Of a stretch of DNA of 32,603 bases, positions 7,629 to 15,619 are shown in pieces. This DNA comes from Panacagrimonas sp052387695 (GTDB lineage Bacteria; Pseudomonadota; Gammaproteobacteria; Nevskiales; Nevskiaceae). The first letter of the stretch is position 1; the number at the start of each line of letters is the position of its first letter. The stretch lies in NCBI GenBank assembly GCA_052387695.1, contig JBQTIX010000189.1, positions 1 to 32,603 on the forward strand, given 5' to 3'. The notes below the pieces were generated by a model. The model saw only the letters and a list, made by a program, of their open reading frames with translations. It made no database searches and was not told the origin of the DNA. The position numbers and the translations under genes are program-made.

Positions 7629-9329
7629 TCAGCTTTTGAGCTCCACGAAATCCGTATCGAAGAACTCGTGAGTCCCACGATCGCCCGCCATGCGGCGTTT
7701 CGCCTCGGCGGTACGCAGCTCGGCGCGGCGGATCTTGCCGGACACCGTCTTGGGCAGATCGCAGAATTCGATGAGCCGAATCTTCTGGTAGGGCGCCAGA
7801 CGACTGCGCGCAAACGCCAGAATGCTACGCGCCGTTTCGGCATCGGGCGGCACGCCGGGCTTCAGGATCACGCAGGCTTTTGGCACGCACAGGCGTTTTG
7901 GATCCGGGCTTTCGACGACCGCGGCTTCTGCCACTGCCGGGTGCTCCATCAGCGCGCTCTCGAGTTCGAACGGCGAGATTCGATAGTCTGAACTCTTGAA
8001 CACGTCGTCGGTACGTCCGACGAACCAGAAGAAGCCATCGGCGTCGCGCGACGCGACGTCGCCGGTACCGTAATAGCGGCCACCGAGGGCGTTCTGCGTC
8101 TTCGCGGCATCTCTGGCGTAGCCCATCATGATCCCGGCCGGGCGTGGGTTGAGTACGACCGACAACTCCCCCTCGTCGACTTGCTTGCCATCGTCGTCGA
8201 GCAGCTCGAGCGTGTAGCCCGGCAGCAGCCTCCCCATCGAGCCGTAGCGCACCGGCTGTCCCGGCGGGTTACCGAGCATGGCGGTGGACTCGGTCTGTCC
8301 ATAACCCTCACGGATGACGAGGCCCCACGCCGCCTTCACTCGCTCGATCACTTCGGGATTCAAAGGCTCGCCTGCGCTGACCAGCTCGCGCAGCACCACC
8401 GGATACTTCGAGAGGTCCTCAAGAATCAGCGCGCGCCAGGCCGTTGGCGGTGCGCACAGCGTCGTTACGCCACAGCGGACCAGGGTGCTGAGCGTCTTTG
8501 CCGCATCGAATCGTCCCTGGTTGTAGACGAAGACCGTGGCGCCGACGGCCCAGGGCGCGAAGAAGCAGCTCCAGGCGTGCTTGGCCCAGCCCGGCGTGCT
8601 GACGTTGAGATGGACATCGTCCTCGCGCAGACCGATCCAGTACAGGGTGCTGAGATGTCCCACCGGATAGCTGCGCTGCGAGTGCTGCACCATCTTCGGT
8701 TTCGATGTGGTGCCGGACGTGAAGTACAGCACACAGGGATCGTCCGCCAGGGTTGGTCCGTCGGGCTCGAACGCGGCCGGCGCAACGGCCGCCTTGCCAT
8801 AGTCGTCCCATCCTTCCGCCACCCCGCCGACGCTCACGCGGATGCAGGCGTCTGCCAGGCTCGCGAAGCGTCCGAGGGTCGATGCCTCGACGATAACGGC
8901 ACGCATCTGTCCCCGCTCGATGCGGTCTTTGAGATCTGCCTCGGACAACAGCATCGTGGCCGGGCTGAGTACGGCGCCGAGCTTGATGGCGGCCAGCATG
9001 ATCTCCCATAACTCGACGCGGTTAGGGAGCATCACCAGCACGCGATCACCGCGCCGGATACCGAGTGCGCGCAGGTAGTTCGCAGCGCGATCGGAAGCCA
9101 CGCGCAAGGCCTCGAAGCTTTGTGAGATGTCGGCACCCGAGTCGTCGACGATTCGCAGCGCGATGCGGGTGTTCGCCCGCGCCATGTCGTCAAAGTGATC
9201 GAGCGCCCAATTGAACGTGGCCGTGTCGGGCCACTGAAAGTCGTCCATCGCCCGGCGATAGTCCGAGCGGTGACGAATGAGCAGGTCTCGAGCAGCCCGA
9301 TAAGCCTCGGTGGCGTCTTTTGAAGACAT
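7629..9329 (-). CDS. AMP-dependent acyl-CoA synthetase (ANL superfamily, medium-chain/AcsM-like)
   Basis: A 566-residue adenylate-forming enzyme that activates a carboxylic acid with ATP and CoA. The phosphate-binding loop YFTSGTTSKPKM is present, as are the family motifs GYGQTE, YYGTGDVASRD, and the hinge and C-terminal portion ending at SGKIRRAEL, which holds the conserved lysine. The closing KIRRAEL-RTAE form and the FFAPWAVGA region resemble medium-chain acyl-CoA or acetyl-CoA synthetases rather than FadD. It diverges from the amidase operon and lies near the CYP153 operon, so it could activate acids from nitrile hydrolysis or alkane oxidation (an AlkK-like role). Substrate is inferred. 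The ribosome-binding site before ATG 9329 is weak. Confidence 0.9.
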   Translation of the reverse strand: MSSKDATEAYRAARDLLIRHRSDYRRAMDDFQWPDTATFNWALDHFDDMARANTRIALRIVDDSGADISQSFEALRVASDRAANYLRALGIRRGDRVLVMLPNRVELWEIMLAAIKLGAVLSPATMLLSEADLKDRIERGQMRAVIVEASTLGRFASLADACIRVSVGGVAEGWDDYGKAAVAPAAFEPDGPTLADDPCVLYFTSGTTSKPKMVQHSQRSYPVGHLSTLYWIGLREDDVHLNVSTPGWAKHAWSCFFAPWAVGATVFVYNQGRFDAAKTLSTLVRCGVTTLCAPPTAWRALILEDLSKYPVVLRELVSAGEPLNPEVIERVKAAWGLVIREGYGQTESTAMLGNPPGQPVRYGSMGRLLPGYTLELLDDDGKQVDEGELSVVLNPRPAGIMMGYARDAAKTQNALGGRYYGTGDVASRDADGFFWFVGRTDDVFKSSDYRISPFELESALMEHPAVAEAAVVESPDPKRLCVPKACVILKPGVPPDAETARSILAFARSRLAPYQKIRLIEFCDLPKTVSGKIRRAELRTAEAKRRMAGDRGTHEFFDTDFVELKS

Positions 9330-9581
9330 AGCAGTGCCTGAGTTGTTTGAACACCACGGTTAGGCAACAACCGCGGCCGATCGTGGCAAACCCGGATCGC
9401 GGTCCGACATTGGCGCACGAGATTTATCCCAACGCCAGTAGCTGTCTTCACTTGTGGAAACTTGAATCAAGTCCTGCGGGAAACATGGCAAAGATCAGGC
9501 GCAGGGATTTGCAGATAGTGACTTTGCCTCGCGTGATGTCGGAGCGAGGCACCGTCTATCTCCCACCCCGACCACGAGCCC

Positions 9582-11090
9582 ATGCAACTGCCAACCACTG
9601 AAGAGCTCGCCAGCGCAGCGAAGGCGCTTGGCATGACGCTGACACCAGAACAATCTGCTGAGTATCGGTCGCTCATGCAGGGGACCGTCGAGGGGTATCA
9701 GCTGCTGGCCAGACTCCCGGACAACCTGCCGGTCGTCCACTACCCGCGAACCCCGGGTTACTTTCCGAGCGCGGAGGAGAATGCCCTCAACGCCTGGTAC
9801 GTCAAGACGGTTATCAAGGGTGCCGCCGATGGGCCGTTGAAGGGAAAGCGAGTCGCCATCAAGGACAACGTCTGTGTCGCCGGCGTCCCGATGATGAACG
9901 GTGCGGCCACCCTGGAGGGATATGTCCCTGACTGTGACGCGACGGTCGTCACCCGAATTCTCGACGCCGGTGGACAGGTCGATGGCAAGGCCCACTGCGA
10001 ATTCTTCTGCATGTCGGGCGGGAGCCACACCAATGCAAAAGGTGTGGTCTGGAATCCCCGAAAGCGCGGACACCTGGCGGGCGGCTCGTCCTCGGGAAGT
10101 GCGGCGCTGGTTGCGGCAGGCGAGGTCGATCTCGCGATCGGGGGAGACCAGGGGGGATCGATTCGGATTCCGTCCGCGTACTGCGGCACCGTGGGGATGA
10201 AGCCCACGTTTGGGTTGGTGCCTTACACCGGCGCCATGCCCATCGAGGCAACCCTGGATCACCTGGGGCCGATCAGTCGCACGGTAGAGAGTAACGCCGC
10301 GTTCCTCGAAGTTCTCGCCGGTCCTGACGGTCTGGATCCCCGGCAGAGTGGTCAGCCCCGCGAGCCTTACGCCCAGGCCCTGGGCAAGTCCATTCGAGGC
10401 CTCAGGATCGGCATCCTTAGCGAGGGATTCGGACACGCCAACTCGGATCCGCAGGTGGATGAAGTCGTACGCGAGGCCGCCGCCGTGTTTCAGAGGCTCG
10501 GGGCGGACGTCCGGGAAGTATCGATACCGGACCACCTCATTGCCCCTGCGGCGTGGTCGGTGATCGCGCACGAAGGCGGCACTCAACAGATGCTTCTCGG
10601 CAACGGGTTCGGCTTCAACTGGAAAGGACTTTACATCCCCAGTCTGATGCAGGCTCACGACTCCTGGCGGACACGGGCCGACGCCTTCTCGGAGTCCCTC
10701 AAGGCGACCGCGCTGTTTGGCCAGTACGCGCTGACGAAGTATCGAGGCCTCTACTACGCCCGCGCCCAGAACCTCTCCCGGCGAATCTGCGCGGCCTATG
10801 ACCGCGCGCTCGCGGACCACGACGTCCTGCTGATGCCCACGGTTCCCATCAGGGCGCCCAAGGCGCCGGCAGCAGGGGCGTCGATCACGGAGATCTGCAT
10901 GCGAGCGTTCGAAATGATCGGCAACACCGCACCCTTCAATCTCACCGGCCATCCAGCCATTTCCATCCCTTGCGGGGTGCGCGACGACCTGCCGATCGGA
11001 ATGATGCTGGTGGGCCGCCACGAGGCGGAGTCCACTCTGTATCAGCTTGGCCACGCCTTCGAGCAGGGCGCCGACTGGCAGCGTCTGTAG
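9582..11090 (+). CDS. amiE-like: Amidase of the amidase-signature family, nitrile-pathway type
   Basis: A 502-residue amidase-signature enzyme with the full Ser-cisSer-Lys triad: Lys94 in VAIKDN, Ser169 in GGSSSGSAA and Ser193 in GGDQGGSIRIPS. The N-terminal helical extension, the length and the position next to nitrile hydratase genes match the enantioselective amidases that accompany nitrile hydratase in Rhodococcus and pseudomonads. It would hydrolyse the amide made by nitrile hydratase to the acid plus ammonia in the cytoplasm. It is the first gene of a rightward operon (regulator starts 12 bases downstream) and diverges from the acyl-CoA synthetase. It is unrelated to the AmiE nitrilase-superfamily amidase; the label marks role only. 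The Shine-Dalgarno site is poor. Confidence 0.9.
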   Translation: MQLPTTEELASAAKALGMTLTPEQSAEYRSLMQGTVEGYQLLARLPDNLPVVHYPRTPGYFPSAEENALNAWYVKTVIKGAADGPLKGKRVAIKDNVCVAGVPMMNGAATLEGYVPDCDATVVTRILDAGGQVDGKAHCEFFCMSGGSHTNAKGVVWNPRKRGHLAGGSSSGSAALVAAGEVDLAIGGDQGGSIRIPSAYCGTVGMKPTFGLVPYTGAMPIEATLDHLGPISRTVESNAAFLEVLAGPDGLDPRQSGQPREPYAQALGKSIRGLRIGILSEGFGHANSDPQVDEVVREAAAVFQRLGADVREVSIPDHLIAPAAWSVIAHEGGTQQMLLGNGFGFNWKGLYIPSLMQAHDSWRTRADAFSESLKATALFGQYALTKYRGLYYARAQNLSRRICAAYDRALADHDVLLMPTVPIRAPKAPAAGASITEICMRAFEMIGNTAPFNLTGHPAISIPCGVRDDLPIGMMLVGRHEAESTLYQLGHAFEQGADWQRL

Positions 11091-11102
11091 AGGCCACCAG
11101 CA

Positions 11103-11621
11103 ATGCTTCGTTCTACCACTAGCTCCCTCTCACCGAGAGAGCGCGTTGCACTCGACCACCTGAAGAAAGGGCTCTCCAATCAGCAGATCGCCGAGGCGAT
11201 GGGAATCTCGGTCAACACGATCAAGGCACACCTCAAGAACATCTTCTTGAAGCTCGACACGCGATCCAGAGCGAGGACCTTCGCGCAGATTCAGATCCCG
11301 CGTCGATGCATTGCGCCTTGCGAGCAGGACAAGGCAGTCGCAAAGATCGCCAGTCATCGCGTGCTGCAGACGCTACTCGACGGTTTAACCGCAGGGGCCA
11401 CGAACAAGCAACTGGCTCGCACGCTGACGCTGTCCCCCAACACGATCAAATTTCATTTGAAGAGTATCTACCGCGAACTGGGGGCCAAAAATCGCGTCGA
11501 GACCTTGGCCATTCTGATCGAGCGCTCGGCCACGGCTACCCAAGAAGCCTCGATGCCAGAGGTGACGGATCGCCCGGGGATCGAATACTCGCCGGGGTCG
11601 TGTTTTCTGCAGCCACAGTAA
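11103..11621 (+). CDS. Small regulator with two tandem LuxR-type HTH domains
   Basis: A 172-residue protein consisting of almost nothing but DNA-binding domains. Residues 8-62 form a canonical LuxR/GerE helix-turn-helix (LSPRERVALDHL, SNQQIAEAMGISVNTIKAHL, KLDTRSR). Residues 84-140 form a second one (TNKQLARTLTLSPNTIKFHL, ELGAKNR) lacking the usual LTxRE opening. No receiver, PAS, ATPase or autoinducer domain is present, and the ~30-residue tail has no recognised motif. It starts 12 bases after the amidase stop with a GAGG site and precedes the nitrile hydratase genes, so it is probably a pathway regulator embedded in its own operon. Two HTH units in one chain could let a monomer bind a two-half-site operator as LuxR dimers do. 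The target is inferred. Confidence 0.85.
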   Translation: MLRSTTSSLSPRERVALDHLKKGLSNQQIAEAMGISVNTIKAHLKNIFLKLDTRSRARTFAQIQIPRRCIAPCEQDKAVAKIASHRVLQTLLDGLTAGATNKQLARTLTLSPNTIKFHLKSIYRELGAKNRVETLAILIERSATATQEASMPEVTDRPGIEYSPGSCFLQPQ

Positions 11622-11693
11622 ATCAAGCGGTGCCGCCATCAAGAGACAGAAGTGCGGTTCGCAACGTGGATTCACATGGATTAAGGAGACTAT

Positions 11694-12317
11694 ATGGATG
11701 GAGTACATGATCTGGGCGGCGTCGATGGTTTCGGCGCGGTGGTTCGGGAGCCGAACGAGCCCGTTTTTCACGAATCCTGGGAGTCGATCGGATACGCGTT
11801 GATCTTCGTCGGTGCTGCTGAGATCGGCGCGTTCACGATCGACGAGCTGCGACACGCCATCGAGCGCATGGAGCCGCGACACTATCTCGCGTCGACCTAC
11901 TACGAGAGGATCGTCACCGGTGTCGCAGCGCTGTTCGTCGAGAAGGGCCATATCACGAAGGAAGATCTCGAGCGACGTGCTGGCGGTCCGTTTCCTCTGG
12001 CGCGCCCGCCCACGGAGGGCGAACTGGCGCGGTCGCAGGCGGTTCCGTTCGCGGTAGGGCAGAAGGTGCGCGTTCGCAAGGAGCACTTCCGCGGCCATAC
12101 GCGGATGCCCAAGTACGTGCGCGGACACGTCGGGGTCATCGAACACATGGCGCCGCGCTTTCCCTTCGCCGGTTCGGCGGGACATGGAATCCCGGCACAG
12201 AGTGAGCCCACGTATCACGTTCGCTTCGCGGCGGATCAGCTTTGGACCGACGCCGCTCCCAACTCGACCGTGATGGTCGATCTCTGGGAAAGCTACCTCG
12301 AAGCCATACCGGCGTAG
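11694..12317 (+). CDS. nthB: Nitrile hydratase beta subunit
   Basis: A 207-residue protein matching the beta subunit of Fe-type nitrile hydratase along its length: MDGVHDLGGVDGFG start, RHAIERMEPRHY, YYERIVTGVAALFVEKGHIT, AGGPFPLARP, then a C-terminal SH3-like barrel with VGQKVRVRKEH, EPTYHVRFAA and DLWESYLE. Nitrile hydratase converts nitriles to amides in the cytoplasm; this subunit contributes arginines that bond to the oxidised cysteines of the alpha subunit (Arg53 aligns, from memory, with Arg56 of the Rhodococcus enzyme). ATG 11694 follows AAGGAG. It precedes the alpha gene, the order usual in Co-type operons and reverse to the Rhodococcus Fe-type order. Confidence 0.95.
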   Translation: MDGVHDLGGVDGFGAVVREPNEPVFHESWESIGYALIFVGAAEIGAFTIDELRHAIERMEPRHYLASTYYERIVTGVAALFVEKGHITKEDLERRAGGPFPLARPPTEGELARSQAVPFAVGQKVRVRKEHFRGHTRMPKYVRGHVGVIEHMAPRFPFAGSAGHGIPAQSEPTYHVRFAADQLWTDAAPNSTVMVDLWESYLEAIPA

Positions 12318-12349
12318 AACTCGTGCACCCCAATCATCAGGAGACATTT

Positions 12350-12949
12350 ATGTCCGATCATCACCCTTCAGCGGCGCCCGCATCGCGGGCTTCACGCGCT
12401 TTCGCTTTGCGCGACGCCCTGCAAGAGAAGAATCTCATTCCGGACCAGTACATCGAAAAATTCCACCACACGGCCGAGCAGGAGTGGAGCCCGAAGAACG
12501 GAGCCCACGTCGTCGCGAAAGCCTGGTGCGAGCCCGCATTCAGGGAGCGACTGCTCAAGGACGCGACGTCCGCCTGCGCTGAACTCGGCTATCACGGGCC
12601 GCAGGGAGAGTACATGGTCGCGCTGGTGGACACGCCGACGCTCCATCACGTGATCGTATGCACGCTGTGTTCCTGCACGGCGTGGCCTGTTCTGGGGCTC
12701 CCGCCAGATTGGTACAAGAGCTTCGAGTACCGCTCCCGTGTGGTGCGGGAGTCGCGAACGCTGCTCAAGGAGATGGGGCTCAACTTGCCCGAGTCCGTCG
12801 AGATTCGCGTGTGCGACACCTCTGCAGAAACCCGATTCCTGGTCCTTCCGGTGCGTCCTGCAGGAACGGAGGACTGGACCGAGGCCGAGTTGGCGTCCCT
12901 CATCACAAAGGATGTCTTGATTGGGGTGGCGTTGCCACAACTACGCTAG
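12350..12949 (+). CDS. nthA: Nitrile hydratase alpha subunit
   Basis: A 199-residue metal-binding subunit. The claw motif is VCTLCSCT at 113-120, with ligands Cys114, Cys117, Ser118 and Cys119. The surrounding sequence (TAWPVLGLPPDWYKSFEYR, RVVRE, AETRFLVLPVRPAGTE, DVLIGVALPQ) follows the Fe-type alpha subunit of Rhodococcus closely. Fe-type enzymes normally read CSLCSCT and Co-type CTLCSCY; here Thr115 is Co-like while Thr120 and the TAWP continuation are Fe-like, so the metal cannot be assigned from the motif. The start at ATG 12350 has an AGGAGA site; a longer in-frame start at 12242 overlaps the beta gene and is unlikely. It lies 32 bases after nthB and is followed by a terminator. No metallochaperone/activator gene (P47K or p14K type) is visible here. 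Confidence 0.95.
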   Translation: MSDHHPSAAPASRASRAFALRDALQEKNLIPDQYIEKFHHTAEQEWSPKNGAHVVAKAWCEPAFRERLLKDATSACAELGYHGPQGEYMVALVDTPTLHHVIVCTLCSCTAWPVLGLPPDWYKSFEYRSRVVRESRTLLKEMGLNLPESVEIRVCDTSAETRFLVLPVRPAGTEDWTEAELASLITKDVLIGVALPQLR

Positions 12950-12963
12950 TCTTTCGCGCAGTG

Positions 12964-12995
12964 AAAAAGGCCCTGGGAGTACCCAGGGCCTTTTT
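12964..12995 (+). terminator. Rho-independent terminator of the amidase-nitrile hydratase operon
   Basis: A perfect 14-bp stem, aaaaaggccctggg paired with cccagggccttttt, encloses an agta loop and ends in a run of five T. It starts 14 bases after the nthA stop. The A and T runs on both sides would also let it act on leftward transcripts. Confidence 0.93.
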
Positions 12996-13142
12996 CGTTT
13001 CTGCGGCTTGTACAACAGACTCGTAACTCCGGGAAAGTCAGTCAACAACTCCAAGAACTGAGGGACAGCGCGAAGGAGTTCCTACCGACAAAGTTCATCC
13101 AGGCCATCTACCGGCCGTATGAACATCTCAGGAGATACCGCT

Positions 13143-14531
13143 ATGCGTATTCGGAAGTATGACTTCAACTACAGCCGCCGGGCTTTCATGGAGAAGGTGG
13201 CCACGGGTGCGGGGGCCGGTGTGCTCGCTCCGCTGTGGCCGACCATCGCCCATTCGGCCGATGACATCAGCAAAGCCTACCCGGACGAGCTGCTCTCGAT
13301 CGAGATGTATACCAAGGGCAAGATCAAGCCTGGCGACGTCATCACTGCGAATAATGTGGAGATCGTGAAAGAGCTTCTCGACCCGATCTGCTACAAGCAG
13401 GTCAAGGAGTTTGGGCGTCGGCTCATCATCGAGAAGTCCACCACGGACGTCACGCAATTGTTCACGGCCGATTACCTTGAGGCCACGCTACGCAATCAAG
13501 GGCGCGCGAAGATCCTATCGGACGGCAACATCTGGACCGATGGAAAGGAAGGCAGCCCATGGATCGGCGGAGCGCCGTTCCCTGACGCCAAGACTGGCGA
13601 CGAGGCCGCCTGGAATTGCACCATCGCCTGGGGCAAGCACGACTACTCGCAGTACGCCATCCCGGCCTGGAATCTGAATCCTGACGGCGACGTGGGCTAC
13701 CGTCAGGATTTCGTGTGGTGCGAGCTCAACACCACGGCGCGCGCAGACGGTACGGTATTCAACGGAATGAAGGACAAGCTGCGCCTTCAGACTGTCTTCT
13801 TCACCGGGCCGAACGACATCAAGGGCTCGTCGTTCCTTTCGGTGTGGGACTACGACCAGCGCAAGTTTCCCGAACTGTACGGTTACTTCCCGGCGTTCAA
13901 GCGGGTGCGTCAGTTCCCGACGAATCAGCGTTTCGAGCCCCTGGTTCCGGGCATCACGTTCTTCCTGTCGGACGCCTGGGCCGCCGGCGACCCCAAGCAG
14001 ACCTGGAGCAATTACAAGATCGTCGAGCGCAAGCCGCAGTTGGCGCCGGTCGGCACCGGCAGAAACTGGTACGGCAAGGATCCGCTCTGGCATCACCCCT
14101 TTCATGGCGGCGCCAAGGGCAAGACGTTCATGGACACCTACTTCACGCTGGTGCCGGAAACGATCATCTTCGAGGCCAATCCAACCGGCTACCCGCGCGC
14201 ACCCGTCGGCAAGAAGATCGTGTACGTCGACGCTCGCAACAGCCATTTCTATAACACGAACACGACGGATCGGCGTGGAGAGATCTGGAAACAGTTCGAG
14301 GTCGGCAGCGGTCAGTTCAAGAACGAGGGCGTGTCCTTCAACGACGTGAAGGGCCGTCCGGACTGGTCATGGCAGACCTGTCACAGCCACGACATCCAGT
14401 CGAACCGCATGACGATGCTGGTTCACGCCAAGGAGGTCACCGGCGGCTACAAGACCAAGTTCCACGCCGACGGCGAGGACGTCTACAACAAGTATTTGAC
14501 CACCTCGGCTCTTGCCCGTCTGGGCACGTAA
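13143..14531 (+). CDS. DUF1329 family protein with a twin-arginine signal peptide
   Basis: A 462-residue DUF1329 protein, recognised by its overall length and segments such as WNCTIAWGK, SFLSVWDYDQRKFPELYGY, RVRQFPTN and FILSDAW-like blocks. The family has a LolA/LppX-like beta fold and is usually paired with DUF1302 outer-membrane proteins near genes for hydrophobic compounds. The N-terminus (SRRAFMEKVATGAGAGVL, then AHSA) is a Tat signal, so the protein is folded before export to the periplasm. ATG 13143 is chosen because AGGAGA precedes it; the in-frame ATG at 13119 lacks a site. It lies between the nitrile hydratase operon and an AraC regulator and may bind or carry a hydrophobic substrate; that is inference. 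No DUF1302 partner is present. Confidence 0.82.
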   Translation: MRIRKYDFNYSRRAFMEKVATGAGAGVLAPLWPTIAHSADDISKAYPDELLSIEMYTKGKIKPGDVITANNVEIVKELLDPICYKQVKEFGRRLIIEKSTTDVTQLFTADYLEATLRNQGRAKILSDGNIWTDGKEGSPWIGGAPFPDAKTGDEAAWNCTIAWGKHDYSQYAIPAWNLNPDGDVGYRQDFVWCELNTTARADGTVFNGMKDKLRLQTVFFTGPNDIKGSSFLSVWDYDQRKFPELYGYFPAFKRVRQFPTNQRFEPLVPGITFFLSDAWAAGDPKQTWSNYKIVERKPQLAPVGTGRNWYGKDPLWHHPFHGGAKGKTFMDTYFTLVPETIIFEANPTGYPRAPVGKKIVYVDARNSHFYNTNTTDRRGEIWKQFEVGSGQFKNEGVSFNDVKGRPDWSWQTCHSHDIQSNRMTMLVHAKEVTGGYKTKFHADGEDVYNKYLTTSALARLGT

Positions 14532-14571
14532 GGATCGTGATTCCTCCAGCATAGTTACCACTATGCGCCTC

Positions 14572-14603
14572 GGCTGGCGGTGAAAACCGCCAGCCTTTCT
14601 TTT
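14572..14603 (+). terminator. Rho-independent terminator after the DUF1329 gene
   Basis: A 10-bp perfect stem, ggctggcggt with accgccagcc, has a gaaa tetraloop and is followed by tttctttt. It starts 40 bases after the DUF1329 stop and separates it from the convergent AraC-family gene. Confidence 0.9.
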
Positions 14604-14650
14604 GCCCCAAGAAATCGCTGTAGGCCCGAAGCGTGGCAACGCCCCCGGGT

Positions 14651-15619
14651 TCAGCCCTTCGGCAGACAGCGTTCTCGAAATTCTCTTGGTGACTGCCCGT
14701 AGGCCCTTTTGAATGCGCGGCTTAGATGGGAGCTGTCACTGAATCCACAGCGGAAGCCGATCTGCGTCACGCTCAGATGGCGCAACCGGAGATCACTCAG
14801 TTCTCGCCGAAGGTTTTCCAGGCGCTGGCACCAGATCCATTCGGAGAGCGTCTGACCCTGGGAGTCGAATACGCGATACAGCGAGCTCACGGACATCTGC
14901 AGGCCCGCCGCGATCGTCTTGATCGATAGGCTTGGATCGCCGAGGTTGGCGCGTGTGAAGCTGATGATTCGCTGCAGGTGATAGCCGTGCAGTGCCGTCG
15001 GCGGTGCGGGCCCCTCGGAACTGATCGTACGTAAGCCAGCGGTCAGCACGTCTACGATGCTCGCGGCGACGGCGTCGAACGCGACAGGCTCGAGGGTATC
15101 GACGTTTCTCAACAGGACGCCCACCATTTCATGCAAAAGGTGCCCCGCTCCTTGTCTGCCGTTCACCCGGGTAGCGGTGAGGGACGACGCATTCGGGCTG
15201 AGCGCCATCAGCGTGCGTCGAGGCACTTTCAAGGTCAGCTGGTCCATGCCGTCCGGATACTGAAGCTCATAGGGGCGCGAGCTATCGACGATTGCGAAGT
15301 CGCCCACCTCGAGCACCGCACTGCGACCATCCTGAATGGCGTGGCAGCGCCCTCCGGCCTGAATCGGAACGATGAAAAACTCCTCATTGGATCGGCTCAC
15401 CAGAGACTTGGTGCGGATGACCCGTTGAGGCGAGGCGTTGATGGTGCCGATGTCGATATCAGCGACCTTGTTCTGCCGGACCTCGCCGAAGAACGCGGCG
15501 GTCCGCGAATCACTTGCCGGTTCGCAATCGAGCTGCACATATGCGTCGCAAATGACCTCCCGCCAATACGCGGCTGCCTCTTTTGGGGGCGCGCTCTCGG
15601 TCGATAGGACTCTTGTCAT
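14651..15619 (-). CDS. AraC-family transcriptional regulator (FeaR/NitR-like architecture)
   Basis: A 322-residue regulator. The N-terminal ~190 residues form a cupin-like ligand-binding domain of the AraC_binding_2 type (FFIVPIQAGGRCHAIQDGRS, VLEVGDFAIVDSSRPYELQY). The C-terminal ~100 residues carry two AraC helix-turn-helix motifs (LSIKTIAAGLQMSVSSLYRVF and VTQIGFRCGFSDSSHLSRAF, then AYGQSPREFR). ATG 15619 with a GAGGA site is preferred over the longer frame from 15685. This class regulates aromatic amine and nitrile catabolism (FeaR, NitR), so it may control the nitrile operon or the DUF1329 gene it converges with. The inducer is unknown. Confidence 0.88.
   Translation of the reverse strand: MTRVLSTESAPPKEAAAYWREVICDAYVQLDCEPASDSRTAAFFGEVRQNKVADIDIGTINASPQRVIRTKSLVSRSNEEFFIVPIQAGGRCHAIQDGRSAVLEVGDFAIVDSSRPYELQYPDGMDQLTLKVPRRTLMALSPNASSLTATRVNGRQGAGHLLHEMVGVLLRNVDTLEPVAFDAVAASIVDVLTAGLRTISSEGPAPPTALHGYHLQRIISFTRANLGDPSLSIKTIAAGLQMSVSSLYRVFDSQGQTLSEWIWCQRLENLRRELSDLRLRHLSVTQIGFRCGFSDSSHLSRAFKRAYGQSPREFRERCLPKG

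Noticed and set aside
9495..11054. A 519-codon open frame on the minus strand opposite the amidase
   Set aside because: The amidase has its complete catalytic triad; the antisense frame has no family features.
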